A program made the position numbers and the translations under genes. 64,000 nt of DNA, taken from NCBI GenBank assembly GCA_014240275.1, contig JAAZXH010000008.1:54857-118856 (forward strand), in the 5' to 3' direction. Of this stretch, positions 1 through 8,552 are shown one piece after another (positions within the stretch are counted from its first letter, which is position 1; each line of letters begins with the position of its first letter). This DNA comes from Candidatus Peregrinibacteria bacterium. Its GTDB lineage: Bacteria; Patescibacteriota; Gracilibacteria; UBA1369; GCA-2718715. Below the pieces are notes generated by a model, which ran no database searches, was not told the origin of the DNA, and worked only from the letters and a program-made list of their open reading frames with translations.

Positions 1-1686
1 TTTAATACAATCAGTTTGAAAGTTATTATCAGTAAATAAACGTACAATATCTGTTAAGGCACCACCATCTGGATGTTCCATTAAAGTCAAACAACCGTTT
101 CTAAAATAATCTTGCAGTCTTGGTCCAAATATTTCTTCATCAAAAATTTTAATCATTATATTCATAGCATCCAAGGCAATCATATCACGAGAATCTTCTG
201 ATTCTGCCTCTAAAAGGTTAAAGCCCATCGGCCTTTCTACATCAGCAGGATTAAAAATTATCACATCATCAGCCCTTTCTTTAGGAATAAATGGCAATAG
301 ATCATCAACTAACTGTCCATGGGGATCAATAACACAGACACCATTACCTAAACGAAAATCTTGACGAATCATCGCTTGTAATATTGAAGATTTACCAGTA
401 CCAGTTTGACCAATAACATAAAAGTGTCTAAACCTATCTTCGGGCTGAATAAATACTTCACGAGTTACACCACGATAGGTAGAATGACCTAGTAAAAGAC
501 CTTCTTTAGGTAAATTATCTGGGGGTGGAGCAATTTTATAATTTTGCCAAGCAAAATTAGGAACCCTACTAAACCTTATACTCGGTACATGAAAAATAGA
601 AGAAAGTTCATCAACAGATAAAATATTTTTCTTAAATTTATATATTAGTGGCTTCTTAAAACTACGTACAATAAATTGTTTAAACAAATAATCAGAAGAA
701 AACTTATAATCTTCTGGTATAGTGAAGGAATTGAAATCCTGATAAGTATAGTTAGTAAAACAAGACAGTATACTACCAAGATTGACACCAGCATCCTCTG
801 GGTTTTTAGCTCCAGATACTACTCTAATAATTGTATCAAAACCAGTTTTAGTATTTTTAGTATCAAAAGCAGATATCTGCTCTTCCTTAACCTGGGTTAA
901 TCTATCAGTAGCAGGGGTATCGTCAGAACCCATTAAGTTTTCAGCTCCTTTGAATATTAATTCAAAGAAATTACGAATCCACTTTAAAGGATTCCATGAA
1001 GAGCCTGAATTCTCATTAGAATTCAGCAAATCCTGAGCCTTAGAGCGACCAGCAGATTGCCAATTAGACAATTCTGGTTTGATCATAATTTGAATTGCAG
1101 CACGTTCAGATGACTCAAGTTTAGACATACTATTTAAAACATCACTTAGCGGCTCACTACTCATCTGGTTAAAAGTTCTCAATGGATACATAGATTCTCT
1201 GGCAAGATGAACATATGTACCACAAAAAGTAAATTCATCATCAAATAAGTTATAACCATCAACAGGTTCAATAAAAACATCAGGGTAAAGGGCAGTGATC
1301 TTTTTTTCAATCACACGAACTGCTGAACGAGGCACACAACAATATAAATTAATCAAAGAATCAACAACGGCAATTTCAAGACTCATATAAGGTTGACCAT
1401 TTAAAAAAGGAGAAATTTTTGTAAAATCAGCTATATTTAAAAAAGAATCAAACATTTGTGCTCCTAAGGCACAATACTCTTTAAAATCACCGCCGGTAGC
1501 ACCAAAAGCCTCTTTATCGACTTCTTTATCTTGCTGAGACTCTTTTTTAGGAACACAAATTTTTAACATTACTAAATCTAAAGATTTAGCAAAATTATTA
1601 CGACTTCTTACCTTATACATAATATATCTATATATCCAATAAAGAATAAATAGACCTAAAAGTGATAAAATAATATAAAGAAGCAT
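1..1686 (-). CDS. Type IV secretion / conjugation-type ATPase (VirD4/TraG-like), 3' end cut by window
   Basis: My own translation of the minus strand from the ATG at 1686 stays open to base 1 (562 residues); the ORF track omits it because it runs off the edge. It starts with one membrane helix (LLYIILSLLGLFILYWIY), followed by a long N-terminal region and then an ATPase core. Around residue 425 is a Walker A motif, GQTGTGKSS, followed by VCVIDPHGQLVDDLL, typical of DUF87/TraG-VirD4 ATPases of CPR secretion systems. It probably powers DNA or protein export or pilus assembly at the membrane. It begins 1 nt after the aspS stop, so it is likely co-transcribed with dnaE-aspS. The VirB2-like pilin at 59.4 kb may be a partner. 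Substrate unknown. Confidence 0.8.
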   Translation of the reverse strand, partial: MLLYIILSLLGLFILYWIYRYIMYKVRSRNNFAKSLDLVMLKICVPKKESQQDKEVDKEAFGATGGDFKEYCALGAQMFDSFLNIADFTKISPFLNGQPYMSLEIAVVDSLINLYCCVPRSAVRVIEKKITALYPDVFIEPVDGYNLFDDEFTFCGTYVHLARESMYPLRTFNQMSSEPLSDVLNSMSKLESSERAAIQIMIKPELSNWQSAGRSKAQDLLNSNENSGSSWNPLKWIRNFFELIFKGAENLMGSDDTPATDRLTQVKEEQISAFDTKNTKTGFDTIIRVVSGAKNPEDAGVNLGSILSCFTNYTYQDFNSFTIPEDYKFSSDYLFKQFIVRSFKKPLIYKFKKNILSVDELSSIFHVPSIRFSRVPNFAWQNYKIAPPPDNLPKEGLLLGHSTYRGVTREVFIQPEDRFRHFYVIGQTGTGKSSILQAMIRQDFRLGNGVCVIDPHGQLVDDLLPFIPKERADDVIIFNPADVERPMGFNLLEAESEDSRDMIALDAMNIMIKIFDEEIFGPRLQDYFRNGCLTLMEHPDGGALTDIVRLFTDNNFQTDCIK

Positions 1687-1687
1687 T

Positions 1688-3445
1688 TTAATAATTTTTA
1701 ATTCTTAATTCCTTTAAAGTGTTCATATCAGGCTCAGATGGTGCTTGCAACATAAGATCTTTAGCTTTTGAATCCTTCGGGAAGGCAATTACCTCACGAA
1801 TATTTGGCTCGCCACATAAAATCATAACAAATCTATCTAAACCCCAGGCGATTCCGGCGTGTGGCGGAACTCCATACGAAAATGCATTTAAAATGTGTCC
1901 AAAACGTTTATCGGCATCTTCCTTTGAAATATTCAACAAATCAAAAACTTTAGATTGCAAAGCAGCATCATGTATTCTTTGGCTACCACCACCAATCTCA
2001 CTACCATTTAATACAATATCATAACCTATTGAACGGCATTTGTGTGGGTCGGAATCGAGTAGATGTACATCCTCCATCATAGGAGAGGTAAATGGATGAT
2101 GACAAGCTTGAACAGATCCATCGTCATTTTTTTCAAACATAGGAAATTCAGTAACCCACAATAATGCAGCTTGAGTTTCATCAATAAGATCAAAACGTTT
2201 ACCAACTTCAAGACGAACAGCTCCTAAACTATTACAGGCAATGTCGAATTCATCTGCAGCAAAAAAGAGAATATCTCCATTTTCAAGTTTAACCAAATCT
2301 ACTAAGGCACTAATTTCATCTTCAGACATAAACTTTAATATAGGTGACTTCAGTTCACTACCTGACTTAATAATATAGGCCATACCTTTAGCTTTATAAA
2401 TTTTAGCAACATCTTCAAGTTCAGAAATTACCTTGCGAGAAAATTGTTCAGCAATTGCAGGCACCTTAAGCACCTTAACAATACCACCATTAGCAACTAC
2501 TGATGCAAAAGCTTGAAAACCTGAATTTTGAAAAATTTCGGTAGCATCAGCAAAAGGCAAATCAAAACGTAAATCTGGCTTGTCAGAACCATATGTGTTC
2601 ATACAATGATCATAAGTCATATGTGGAATTGCATCTGGCTGTTTCAAGTCTGGTCGATATTCAGTAAGTAAAGACTGTACTAACTCAGAATTTAATTCTA
2701 TAACATCCTTATCAGTCACAAAAGACATCTCTAAATCTAATTGCGTGAATTCTGGCTGTCTATCTCCACGCAAGTCTTCATCTCTAAAACATCTTGCAAT
2801 CTGAAAATATTTATCCATACCAGCAACCATAAGCAATTGTTTCAGCTGTTGTGGAGATTGAGGTAAAACAAAATAAGATCCAGGATATAAACGAGAAGGA
2901 ACCATATATTCTCTCGAACCCTCAGGAGTACCTTTAATTAATACTGGAGTTTCAATTTCTAAAAATTGTCTATCAGATAAAAAATCTCTAATTCGTTTTA
3001 TAACGTTATGACGCATAATAAGATTTTTTTGTAATTTACTACGCCTTAAATCCAAATAACGGTATTTGAGCCTTAGTTCTTCGTTAACGACGTCATCAGA
3101 ATCAATTTCAAAAGGAGGAGTTTGCGCTTCAGATAAAATCTTTAAATCACTAATTAAAACTTCGATCTCACCAGTAGGTAATTTAGAATTCGACATTCCA
3201 TCAGGTCTTTTACGAACCTTACCTTCAACACGAATTACATATTCACCACGCAAACTTTCTGCTAGTTTATGAGCATCAGCAAAATCAGATGGATCAAAAA
3301 CAATCTGTGTAAGGCCATAACGGTCGCGTAAATCAATAAAAATCAAACCTCCATGATCTCTTCTTCTATTAACAAATCCTGAAAGGATAACAGTCGCATC
3401 AATATGATCTATATTCAGTTCGGACAAATTGTGTGTTCTAAACAT
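1688..3445 (-). CDS. aspS: Aspartyl-tRNA synthetase, bacterial type
   Basis: Charges tRNA-Asp with aspartate (class II synthetase). The 585 residues match the bacterial family length. An N-terminal OB anticodon-binding domain (about 1-105, VILSGFVNRRRDHGG) is followed by the class II core with GTPEGSREYMVPSR, a GAD insertion domain (about 290-410) and motif 3, AGIAWGLDRFVMIL, near the C-terminus. The start, MFRTHNLSEL, fits the family. It sits 24 nt after dnaE and 1 nt before the secretion ATPase, so a minus-strand operon is likely. Whether it also charges tRNA-Asn cannot be decided here; no gatCAB or asnS is in the window. Confidence 0.96.
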   Translation of the reverse strand: MFRTHNLSELNIDHIDATVILSGFVNRRRDHGGLIFIDLRDRYGLTQIVFDPSDFADAHKLAESLRGEYVIRVEGKVRKRPDGMSNSKLPTGEIEVLISDLKILSEAQTPPFEIDSDDVVNEELRLKYRYLDLRRSKLQKNLIMRHNVIKRIRDFLSDRQFLEIETPVLIKGTPEGSREYMVPSRLYPGSYFVLPQSPQQLKQLLMVAGMDKYFQIARCFRDEDLRGDRQPEFTQLDLEMSFVTDKDVIELNSELVQSLLTEYRPDLKQPDAIPHMTYDHCMNTYGSDKPDLRFDLPFADATEIFQNSGFQAFASVVANGGIVKVLKVPAIAEQFSRKVISELEDVAKIYKAKGMAYIIKSGSELKSPILKFMSEDEISALVDLVKLENGDILFFAADEFDIACNSLGAVRLEVGKRFDLIDETQAALLWVTEFPMFEKNDDGSVQACHHPFTSPMMEDVHLLDSDPHKCRSIGYDIVLNGSEIGGGSQRIHDAALQSKVFDLLNISKEDADKRFGHILNAFSYGVPPHAGIAWGLDRFVMILCGEPNIREVIAFPKDSKAKDLMLQAPSEPDMNTLKELRIKNY

Positions 3446-3469
3446 ACAGTAAAATTAAACAATAAAATA

Positions 3470-6400
3470 TTAATGCTTTTGCTGATTTAAGTAAAGCCAT
3501 TTCTGTTCAAACTCAGGGGATGGCTGAATCTGCATGGGTAGTTTAACTTTTTTAAATTGCATTTTAGCTAAACGTAAATATACAGGGTACTTACCAGGTA
3601 CTTCGGCAAGCAACTGTTTCACTTTTTCTAAATTTTCCTTATTAGGATCTAAATTAAAATCCAAAACTATAGGATCAATCGAATCTTGACACAACTTATC
3701 TAAATCTACCATTTTTAAATTTGAAACGATCATTTGGGTTCCACGGTCAAAATCCAATTTACCTCTAACTACAACAGTATCAGACAGAATAGGCGTAAAC
3801 TCTAACCCCTTATAAGTTCGAGGAAAAACAACAACATCTAAAGAACCAGAAGGGTTAGAAACGGTAAAGGTCATCATAGCAGCACCTTTTTTGGTAATAA
3901 AATTACGAATAGAGGTCACCATACCACAAGCTGCAAACATATTAACTTTAGCCTTAGCAACCTCATCCGGATCAATCTGAGCTAAATCTAAGTAGTTTTT
4001 ATCGATAAAATCTATATAAGGGTCTAGTGGATGTGCAGAAACATACAAACCCAATACAGATTTTTCTAAAGATAATCTATCAAACATTGATACTTCACGA
4101 AATGGAGCATATTTAATTTTTTCAAGTTCAATATCATCGGAGAGAGAAAATAAAGAAGACTGACCTGCCAAATTAGATTTCTGAGCAAGTTTTGCATAAG
4201 ACGACAATATATCAACAGAATCAACAATTACAATTCTATCACCAAACAAATCAAAAGCTCCACTATAGGCTAATGCTTCCATAGTTTTCTTGTTAATAAG
4301 ATTTGCAGGTACACTTTCTAAGAAATGCTCCATCGATTCGAAACTACCAACTTTTGAACGAGATTCAATGATTTTTTCCATAGAAGAAGAACCTAAACCT
4401 TTAATAGCACCTAAACCAAAACGAATAGTTTTACCATCTAAAATCCTAAAATCAACATCCGATTCGTTAATATCTGGCGGCAGAACAGAAATACCTAGCT
4501 GTTTACACTCTTTAATATCGAGTACAACCCTTTCTGTATTTTCAAGATCAGAACTCAATAATGCAGCCATAAACTCTACTGTGAAATTAGCTTTTAAATA
4601 GGCTGTTTGATAGGCAATCATGGCGTAACATGTAGCATGTGACTTGTTAAAACCGTAACCTGCAAAAGGTTCAATAACATCAGTAAAGACAGTTTTAGCA
4701 AAATCAGGATCATGTCCCTGGTCTTTTGCACCATTAATAAATTTTTCACACTGTTCAGCTAACAATTCAGGAATTTTTTTACCTACTGCCTTACGTAATA
4801 AGTCAGCTTCACCAAGGGTAAATCCAGCAAAAGACTTTGCAATTTCTAAAATTTGCTCCTGATAAACACCTACTCCATAAGTTTCTTTCAAAATAGGTTC
4901 AAACACAGGGTGCATATATGTGATTTTTTCTGGATTATGCTTACCCTCAATATATTGAGGAATAAATTCCATCGGGCCAGGTCTATACAAGGCATTCATG
5001 GCAATAATATCATAAATAGAAGATGGTTTTAACTCCTTTAAATAACGCTGCATTCCAACAGATTCAAGCTGAAATACACCGACCGTTAAACCATCTGATA
5101 GTAGATCAAAGGCCTTTTGGTCATCTAAACCTAATTTAGATAAATCAACATCTTTCTTTTTTGTTAACTTAATTAAATCTAAGGCCTTTTGAATTATGGT
5201 TAAGTTTCTTAAACCCAAAAAGTCCACCTTTAGTAAACCAATTTTTTCCAAAGGATTCATAGAATACTGAGAAACTATAGTATTATCTTTACCAGCTGCA
5301 AACTGCAATGGAGTATGATCAGTTAAAGGGTTTTCAGCTAACACTACTGCACAAGCATGAGTACCTGTATTTCTCACTGTACCTTCTAATTTCATAGCAT
5401 TATCAAGGAGTGCTTTAGCTCTTGGATTTTGATCATAAACTTCTTTTAATTCAGGAAATTCCTTTGTAGATTTAGCCAAAGGGGCATGTTTACCCAAAAC
5501 AGGAGGTGGAATACGTTTAGAGATAGCATCAACTTCAGAATATTCATAACCCATTGCACGACCAACGTCACGCACAACAGCTCTAGCAGACATAGTTCCG
5601 AAAGTAATGATTTGGGAAACATTTCTACGACCATATCGTTCAACAACATATTGCAAAACTTCGTCTCTGCGAGCATCTTCAAAGTCAATATCGATATCAG
5701 GCATACTTACACGTTCCGGATTCAAAAAACGCTCAAAATACAATCCATACTCCAAAGGATCAACTGTAGTGATATCTAAAGCGTAAGCAATAATAGAACC
5801 TGCAGCAGAACCACGACCTGGACCAACAATAATCCCTCGATCGTGAGCAAATGAAACAAAATCATTAACAATTAAGAAATAATCATCAAAACCCATCGGA
5901 GAAATAACAGACAACTCATAATCTAAGCGTTCTAGAGCTTTAGATTGCTGGGCCTTTGAATATTTTTTTTGAATCCCAACCTCACACAATTGACGCAAAT
6001 ATTCTGCAGAAGAAATATTATTAGGAGTAGGAAACTTTGGAAGTAAATTAAGATCCAAAGGAATTTCTAAATTCGTAAGATTAGCAATTTTTTGGGTATT
6101 TTCATAAGCTCTAGGAAAATTCTTGGAGAACTCCAACAGTTCGTCATCTGGCTTTAAATAAGATTCATATGAGAATATAAAGCGATTGGGGTCATTGATA
6201 TTCTTCCCATTGCCAATACACATTAAAATGTCCAAAAGATCCTTATCTTTTTTTTCTATATAATGTGAATCACAAGTTAAAACCATTTCAAGATCTTCTT
6301 CATTCGACATTGTTTTTAATGCAGCATTTACAATATTTAAATCTGAATTATCATTAGAGGCAATAATTTCAAAGAATAAATCTTGCTCAAAAATCTTTTT

Positions 6401-6877
6401 ATAAAAATTTAACAAATCAGTTTGTTTATCTGAGTCATTAATTAAAATAGCCTTACCAAGATCAGAAGCAATACCACCAATTATACAAATTAAACCTTTG
6501 CTATGAGCTTCTAACACCTTATAATCAATACGAGGACGATAATAAAAACCTTCTAAATGAGCTATCGTAACAAGCTCAATTAAGTTTTTATAGCCTTCAT
6601 AATCCTTTGCAATCAATAAAACCTTAGAGGTAGATTTGTTATTAACATCCTTTAAAAACCTATCCTTACAAATATAAAAGTCAACTCCAATAATTGGTTT
6701 AACACCCTCCTTCTTACATTTATGATAAAAGTCAAAAGCAGAATAAAGATTAGCGTTATCAGTTAGTGCAATTGCAGGCATTTGATTAGCAGTAGCATAA
6801 TTAACTATGTCAGAAGGAAATGAAACAGCAGACAACAAACTATAACAGCTATGATTATGTAAATGAATAAAAGTCAT
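3470..6877 (-). CDS. dnaE: DNA polymerase III alpha subunit
   Basis: Replicative polymerase (C-family), 1135 residues from the chosen start. An N-terminal PHP domain opens with FIHLHNHSCYSLL. The palm carries PDIDIDFEDARRDEV and GPGRGSAAGS. A tandem HhH region includes YGFNKSHATCYAMIAYQ, and a C-terminal OB fold lies at about 960-1060 (ACGMVTSIRNFITKKG). The ORF track starts 36 nt upstream at 6913, but the only good -10 box (TATAAT on the minus strand, 6896-6901) lies between the two ATGs. The internal ATG at 6877 also starts right at the PHP domain, so I chose it. First gene of the dnaE-aspS-ATPase operon. Confidence 0.96.
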   Translation of the reverse strand: MTFIHLHNHSCYSLLSAVSFPSDIVNYATANQMPAIALTDNANLYSAFDFYHKCKKEGVKPIIGVDFYICKDRFLKDVNNKSTSKVLLIAKDYEGYKNLIELVTIAHLEGFYYRPRIDYKVLEAHSKGLICIIGGIASDLGKAILINDSDKQTDLLNFYKKIFEQDLFFEIIASNDNSDLNIVNAALKTMSNEEDLEMVLTCDSHYIEKKDKDLLDILMCIGNGKNINDPNRFIFSYESYLKPDDELLEFSKNFPRAYENTQKIANLTNLEIPLDLNLLPKFPTPNNISSAEYLRQLCEVGIQKKYSKAQQSKALERLDYELSVISPMGFDDYFLIVNDFVSFAHDRGIIVGPGRGSAAGSIIAYALDITTVDPLEYGLYFERFLNPERVSMPDIDIDFEDARRDEVLQYVVERYGRRNVSQIITFGTMSARAVVRDVGRAMGYEYSEVDAISKRIPPPVLGKHAPLAKSTKEFPELKEVYDQNPRAKALLDNAMKLEGTVRNTGTHACAVVLAENPLTDHTPLQFAAGKDNTIVSQYSMNPLEKIGLLKVDFLGLRNLTIIQKALDLIKLTKKKDVDLSKLGLDDQKAFDLLSDGLTVGVFQLESVGMQRYLKELKPSSIYDIIAMNALYRPGPMEFIPQYIEGKHNPEKITYMHPVFEPILKETYGVGVYQEQILEIAKSFAGFTLGEADLLRKAVGKKIPELLAEQCEKFINGAKDQGHDPDFAKTVFTDVIEPFAGYGFNKSHATCYAMIAYQTAYLKANFTVEFMAALLSSDLENTERVVLDIKECKQLGISVLPPDINESDVDFRILDGKTIRFGLGAIKGLGSSSMEKIIESRSKVGSFESMEHFLESVPANLINKKTMEALAYSGAFDLFGDRIVIVDSVDILSSYAKLAQKSNLAGQSSLFSLSDDIELEKIKYAPFREVSMFDRLSLEKSVLGLYVSAHPLDPYIDFIDKNYLDLAQIDPDEVAKAKVNMFAACGMVTSIRNFITKKGAAMMTFTVSNPSGSLDVVVFPRTYKGLEFTPILSDTVVVRGKLDFDRGTQMIVSNLKMVDLDKLCQDSIDPIVLDFNLDPNKENLEKVKQLLAEVPGKYPVYLRLAKMQFKKVKLPMQIQPSPEFEQKWLYLNQQKH

Positions 6878-6895
6878 ATTTTTTTTTACAAAAAC

Positions 6896-6901
6896 ATTAT
6901 A
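6896..6901 (-). promoter_or_regulatory. -10 box of the dnaE promoter
   Basis: Minus strand reads TTGTATAATG, a perfect TATAAT about 18 nt upstream of the dnaE ATG at 6877, predicting a leader of roughly 12 nt. The -35 region is a T-run with no recognisable hexamer. The position argues against the longer dnaE start. Confidence 0.5.
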
Positions 6902-6925
6902 CAAAAAAAACACAAAAAAAAAATG

Positions 6926-6954
6926 TTGAATTTTAAATAAAAAAGAGTTAAGAT
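6926..6954 (+). promoter_or_regulatory. Promoter of tRNA-Leu
   Basis: TTGAAT (6926-6931), a 17-nt spacer and TAAGAT (6949-6954), ending 11 nt before the mature tRNA 5' end at 6966. Spacing is ideal for a sigma70-type promoter. Confidence 0.7.
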
Positions 6955-6965
6955 GTTATGGCTGT

Positions 6966-7050
6966 GCCGCGGTGGCGGAATTGGTAGACGCGCTGGTCTT
7001 AGGAACCAGTGGGGAAACCCGTAAGAGTTCGAGTCTCTTCCGCGGTACCA
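6966..7050 (+). tRNA. tRNA-Leu (anticodon UAG), CCA encoded
   Basis: An 85-nt class II tRNA with a long variable arm. The acceptor stem GCCGCGG pairs with CCGCGGT (first pair G-U). The anticodon stem CTGGT/ACCAG encloses the loop CTTAGGA, giving anticodon TAG, which reads CUA/CUN Leu codons. The T arm contains GTTCGAGTC. CCA is encoded at 7048-7050 and is immediately reused by the terminator hairpin. It has its own promoter and terminator, so it is a one-gene unit. Confidence 0.97.
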
Positions 7051-7073
7051 CTTTATATAAGTGGTATTTTTTT
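7046..7073 (+). terminator. Intrinsic terminator overlapping the tRNA-Leu 3' end
   Basis: Perfect 8-bp stem TACCACTT/AAGTGGTA with a TATAT loop followed by seven T. The left arm begins inside the acceptor end, so the last tRNA bases and CCA form part of the terminator stem. Confidence 0.85.
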
Positions 7074-7087
7074 ATTTTAAAATATAT

Positions 7088-7116
7088 TTGACAAGAAACA
7101 AAAAACAGATTATACT
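7088..7116 (+). promoter_or_regulatory. Near-consensus promoter of the sigma-4/HARE-HTH gene
   Basis: TTGACA (7088-7093), a 17-nt spacer and TATACT (7111-7116). It is the most consensus-like promoter in the window. The predicted start near 7123 leaves a leader of about 20 nt without a Shine-Dalgarno sequence. Confidence 0.85.
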
Positions 7117-7141
7117 AAGAACCTTTACTTAACTTAATGTA

Positions 7142-8113
7142 ATGTTTGATTTTCTCAAAAACTACCTAACAAACAAAGAATACGAAGTAATACAAAAAAG
7201 ATACTTTGAAAACAAAACTCTTCAAGCCATAGGAGATGAAATGGCTCTAACTAGAGAAAGGATACGACAAATCCAAAACAACGGTATCAACAAACTCAAA
7301 CGAGTAATTGAAACAACTAAAGTTCAATTAGTAATCGAAAAAATAGAACAACACTTGCAAAAAAACAGCAACCTAAGTTGCTACAAAACCCTCCAAAACA
7401 ATTTCCAAGAACATACAATTGGTGAATTGGAACTAATTGTAGATGCATCTCAAAACATTGAGACAATCAAAAAAACCCAAAACTTCAAACATTCATGCGG
7501 CTTAAACAACAAAATAGATAAAAACAAACTCAATCTAATTCATAAAAAAATCATCCAAGAACTGAAAACAAACAATAGACCAATCTGTACAAACAAATTT
7601 GTAATTGAAATACAAAAAAAACAAGATACATACACAAGTCAAAAAACAATTCAAGGGATTATTGAAATATCAGAACAAACAAAAATATTAGATAATAAAG
7701 TCGGTCACATAAGCTGTAGGGAAGTTAACCCAAAAAGCATCAAAGATAAAGCTATTATAGTACTAGAAAGGGCACATCAACCACTACACTTCCGCGATAT
7801 AAATCAAAAAATACACCTAGAAGAATTTGACAGAAAAACAGTAACTCTAGAAGCAGTCCACAATGAGCTAATTCGCTATGAAGATTTTGTATTAGTTGGA
7901 AGAGGACTTTATGCTTTATCTAAATGGGGGTACACAAAAGGGACAGTAAAAGATATAATCCATCAAATACTAAAAGAACATGGTGTATTATCAAAGAAAC
8001 TAATAGTTGCAAAAGTATTAGAGCAAAGACAAGTAAAAATCGGTACGATTAGTTTAAACCTACAAAAATACCCAGAATTTAAAAGAGTTGGAAGAGCCAC
8101 TTACTCACTCTGA
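7142..8113 (+). CDS. Sigma70 region 4-like HTH protein with C-terminal HARE-HTH domain
   Basis: 323 residues. Residues about 5-60 look like sigma70 region 4: a helix-turn-helix with the hallmark LTRERIRQIQNNGINKLKRV. No region 2 (-10 recognition and core binding) is visible, so it is not a complete sigma factor. The middle is a Lys/Asn-rich helical linker. From about 200, AIIVLERAHQPLHFRDINQKIH to LVGRGLYALSKWGY matches the HARE-HTH/RpoE-delta winged-helix type, followed by a second winged-helix-like stretch to the end. It is probably a DNA-binding transcription factor or RNA polymerase accessory. Monocistronic behind a very strong promoter; its 3' end overlaps the convergent gene by 9 nt. 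Ends in TGA. Target genes unknown. Confidence 0.8.
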   Translation: MFDFLKNYLTNKEYEVIQKRYFENKTLQAIGDEMALTRERIRQIQNNGINKLKRVIETTKVQLVIEKIEQHLQKNSNLSCYKTLQNNFQEHTIGELELIVDASQNIETIKKTQNFKHSCGLNNKIDKNKLNLIHKKIIQELKTNNRPICTNKFVIEIQKKQDTYTSQKTIQGIIEISEQTKILDNKVGHISCREVNPKSIKDKAIIVLERAHQPLHFRDINQKIHLEEFDRKTVTLEAVHNELIRYEDFVLVGRGLYALSKWGYTKGTVKDIIHQILKEHGVLSKKLIVAKVLEQRQVKIGTISLNLQKYPEFKRVGRATYSL

Positions 8114-8524
8114 TTGTAAAGTTCCTTTAAAATTATCATAAACTACATTCAACTCTGTTAAAGACATTTTTTCAGGGTCAGCGCCCAACCTATTCAACAT
8201 TAAAGTGGCATTAAATCGCTTTTGTATAATTGAAAGACGATCTGAACCAAAAATAAAACTAAAAGATTTTATTTTTGCAAATATAGAATTCACTAAAACA
8301 ATTAATTTTTTACGTCCTAAAACTTGAGATTTTTTAGGAGGAGTATTATTTTTACTATTAGAGTTGGTTTGTGAATTACTTGAGTCAGTAACTGGAATAT
8401 TACTCACTATAGTTTTTAAATCTGAACTTAAATCAGAAAGAAATTGTTCAGGATTTAATTGAGACGTATCATCATCTATAGACTTATCCTTATCGGATAG
8501 ACTTTCTATATTTTTAAGATTCAT
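8105..8524 (-). CDS. Hypothetical protein, 139 residues
   Basis: The ORF track begins at 8815, which would cover the divergent signal-peptide gene from 8553. The internal ATG at 8524 (MNLKNIESLSDKD) leaves a sensible 28-bp divergent gap, so I use it. The N-terminal half is acidic and Ser/Asp/Asn-rich, probably disordered. A basic patch (PPKKSQVLGRKKLIVLV) precedes a helical C-terminus with LGADPEKMSLTELNVVYDNF. I do not recognise a family. No signal peptide or clear membrane helix is visible. It may be divergently co-regulated with the PKD-7TM gene, but that rests on position alone. Confidence 0.6.
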   Translation of the reverse strand: MNLKNIESLSDKDKSIDDDTSQLNPEQFLSDLSSDLKTIVSNIPVTDSSNSQTNSNSKNNTPPKKSQVLGRKKLIVLVNSIFAKIKSFSFIFGSDRLSIIQKRFNATLMLNRLGADPEKMSLTELNVVYDNFKGTLQSE

Positions 8525-8552
8525 ATAAAATGTTAATGTCTTAAATATAAAT

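Noticed and set aside
676-1036. Plus-strand ORFs near the window start
   Set aside because: They are antisense to the conserved secretion ATPase frame that runs from 1686 to 1.
6878-6913. Upstream dnaE start in the ORF track
   Set aside because: The extension is hydrophobic, non-family, and spans the promoter -10 box.
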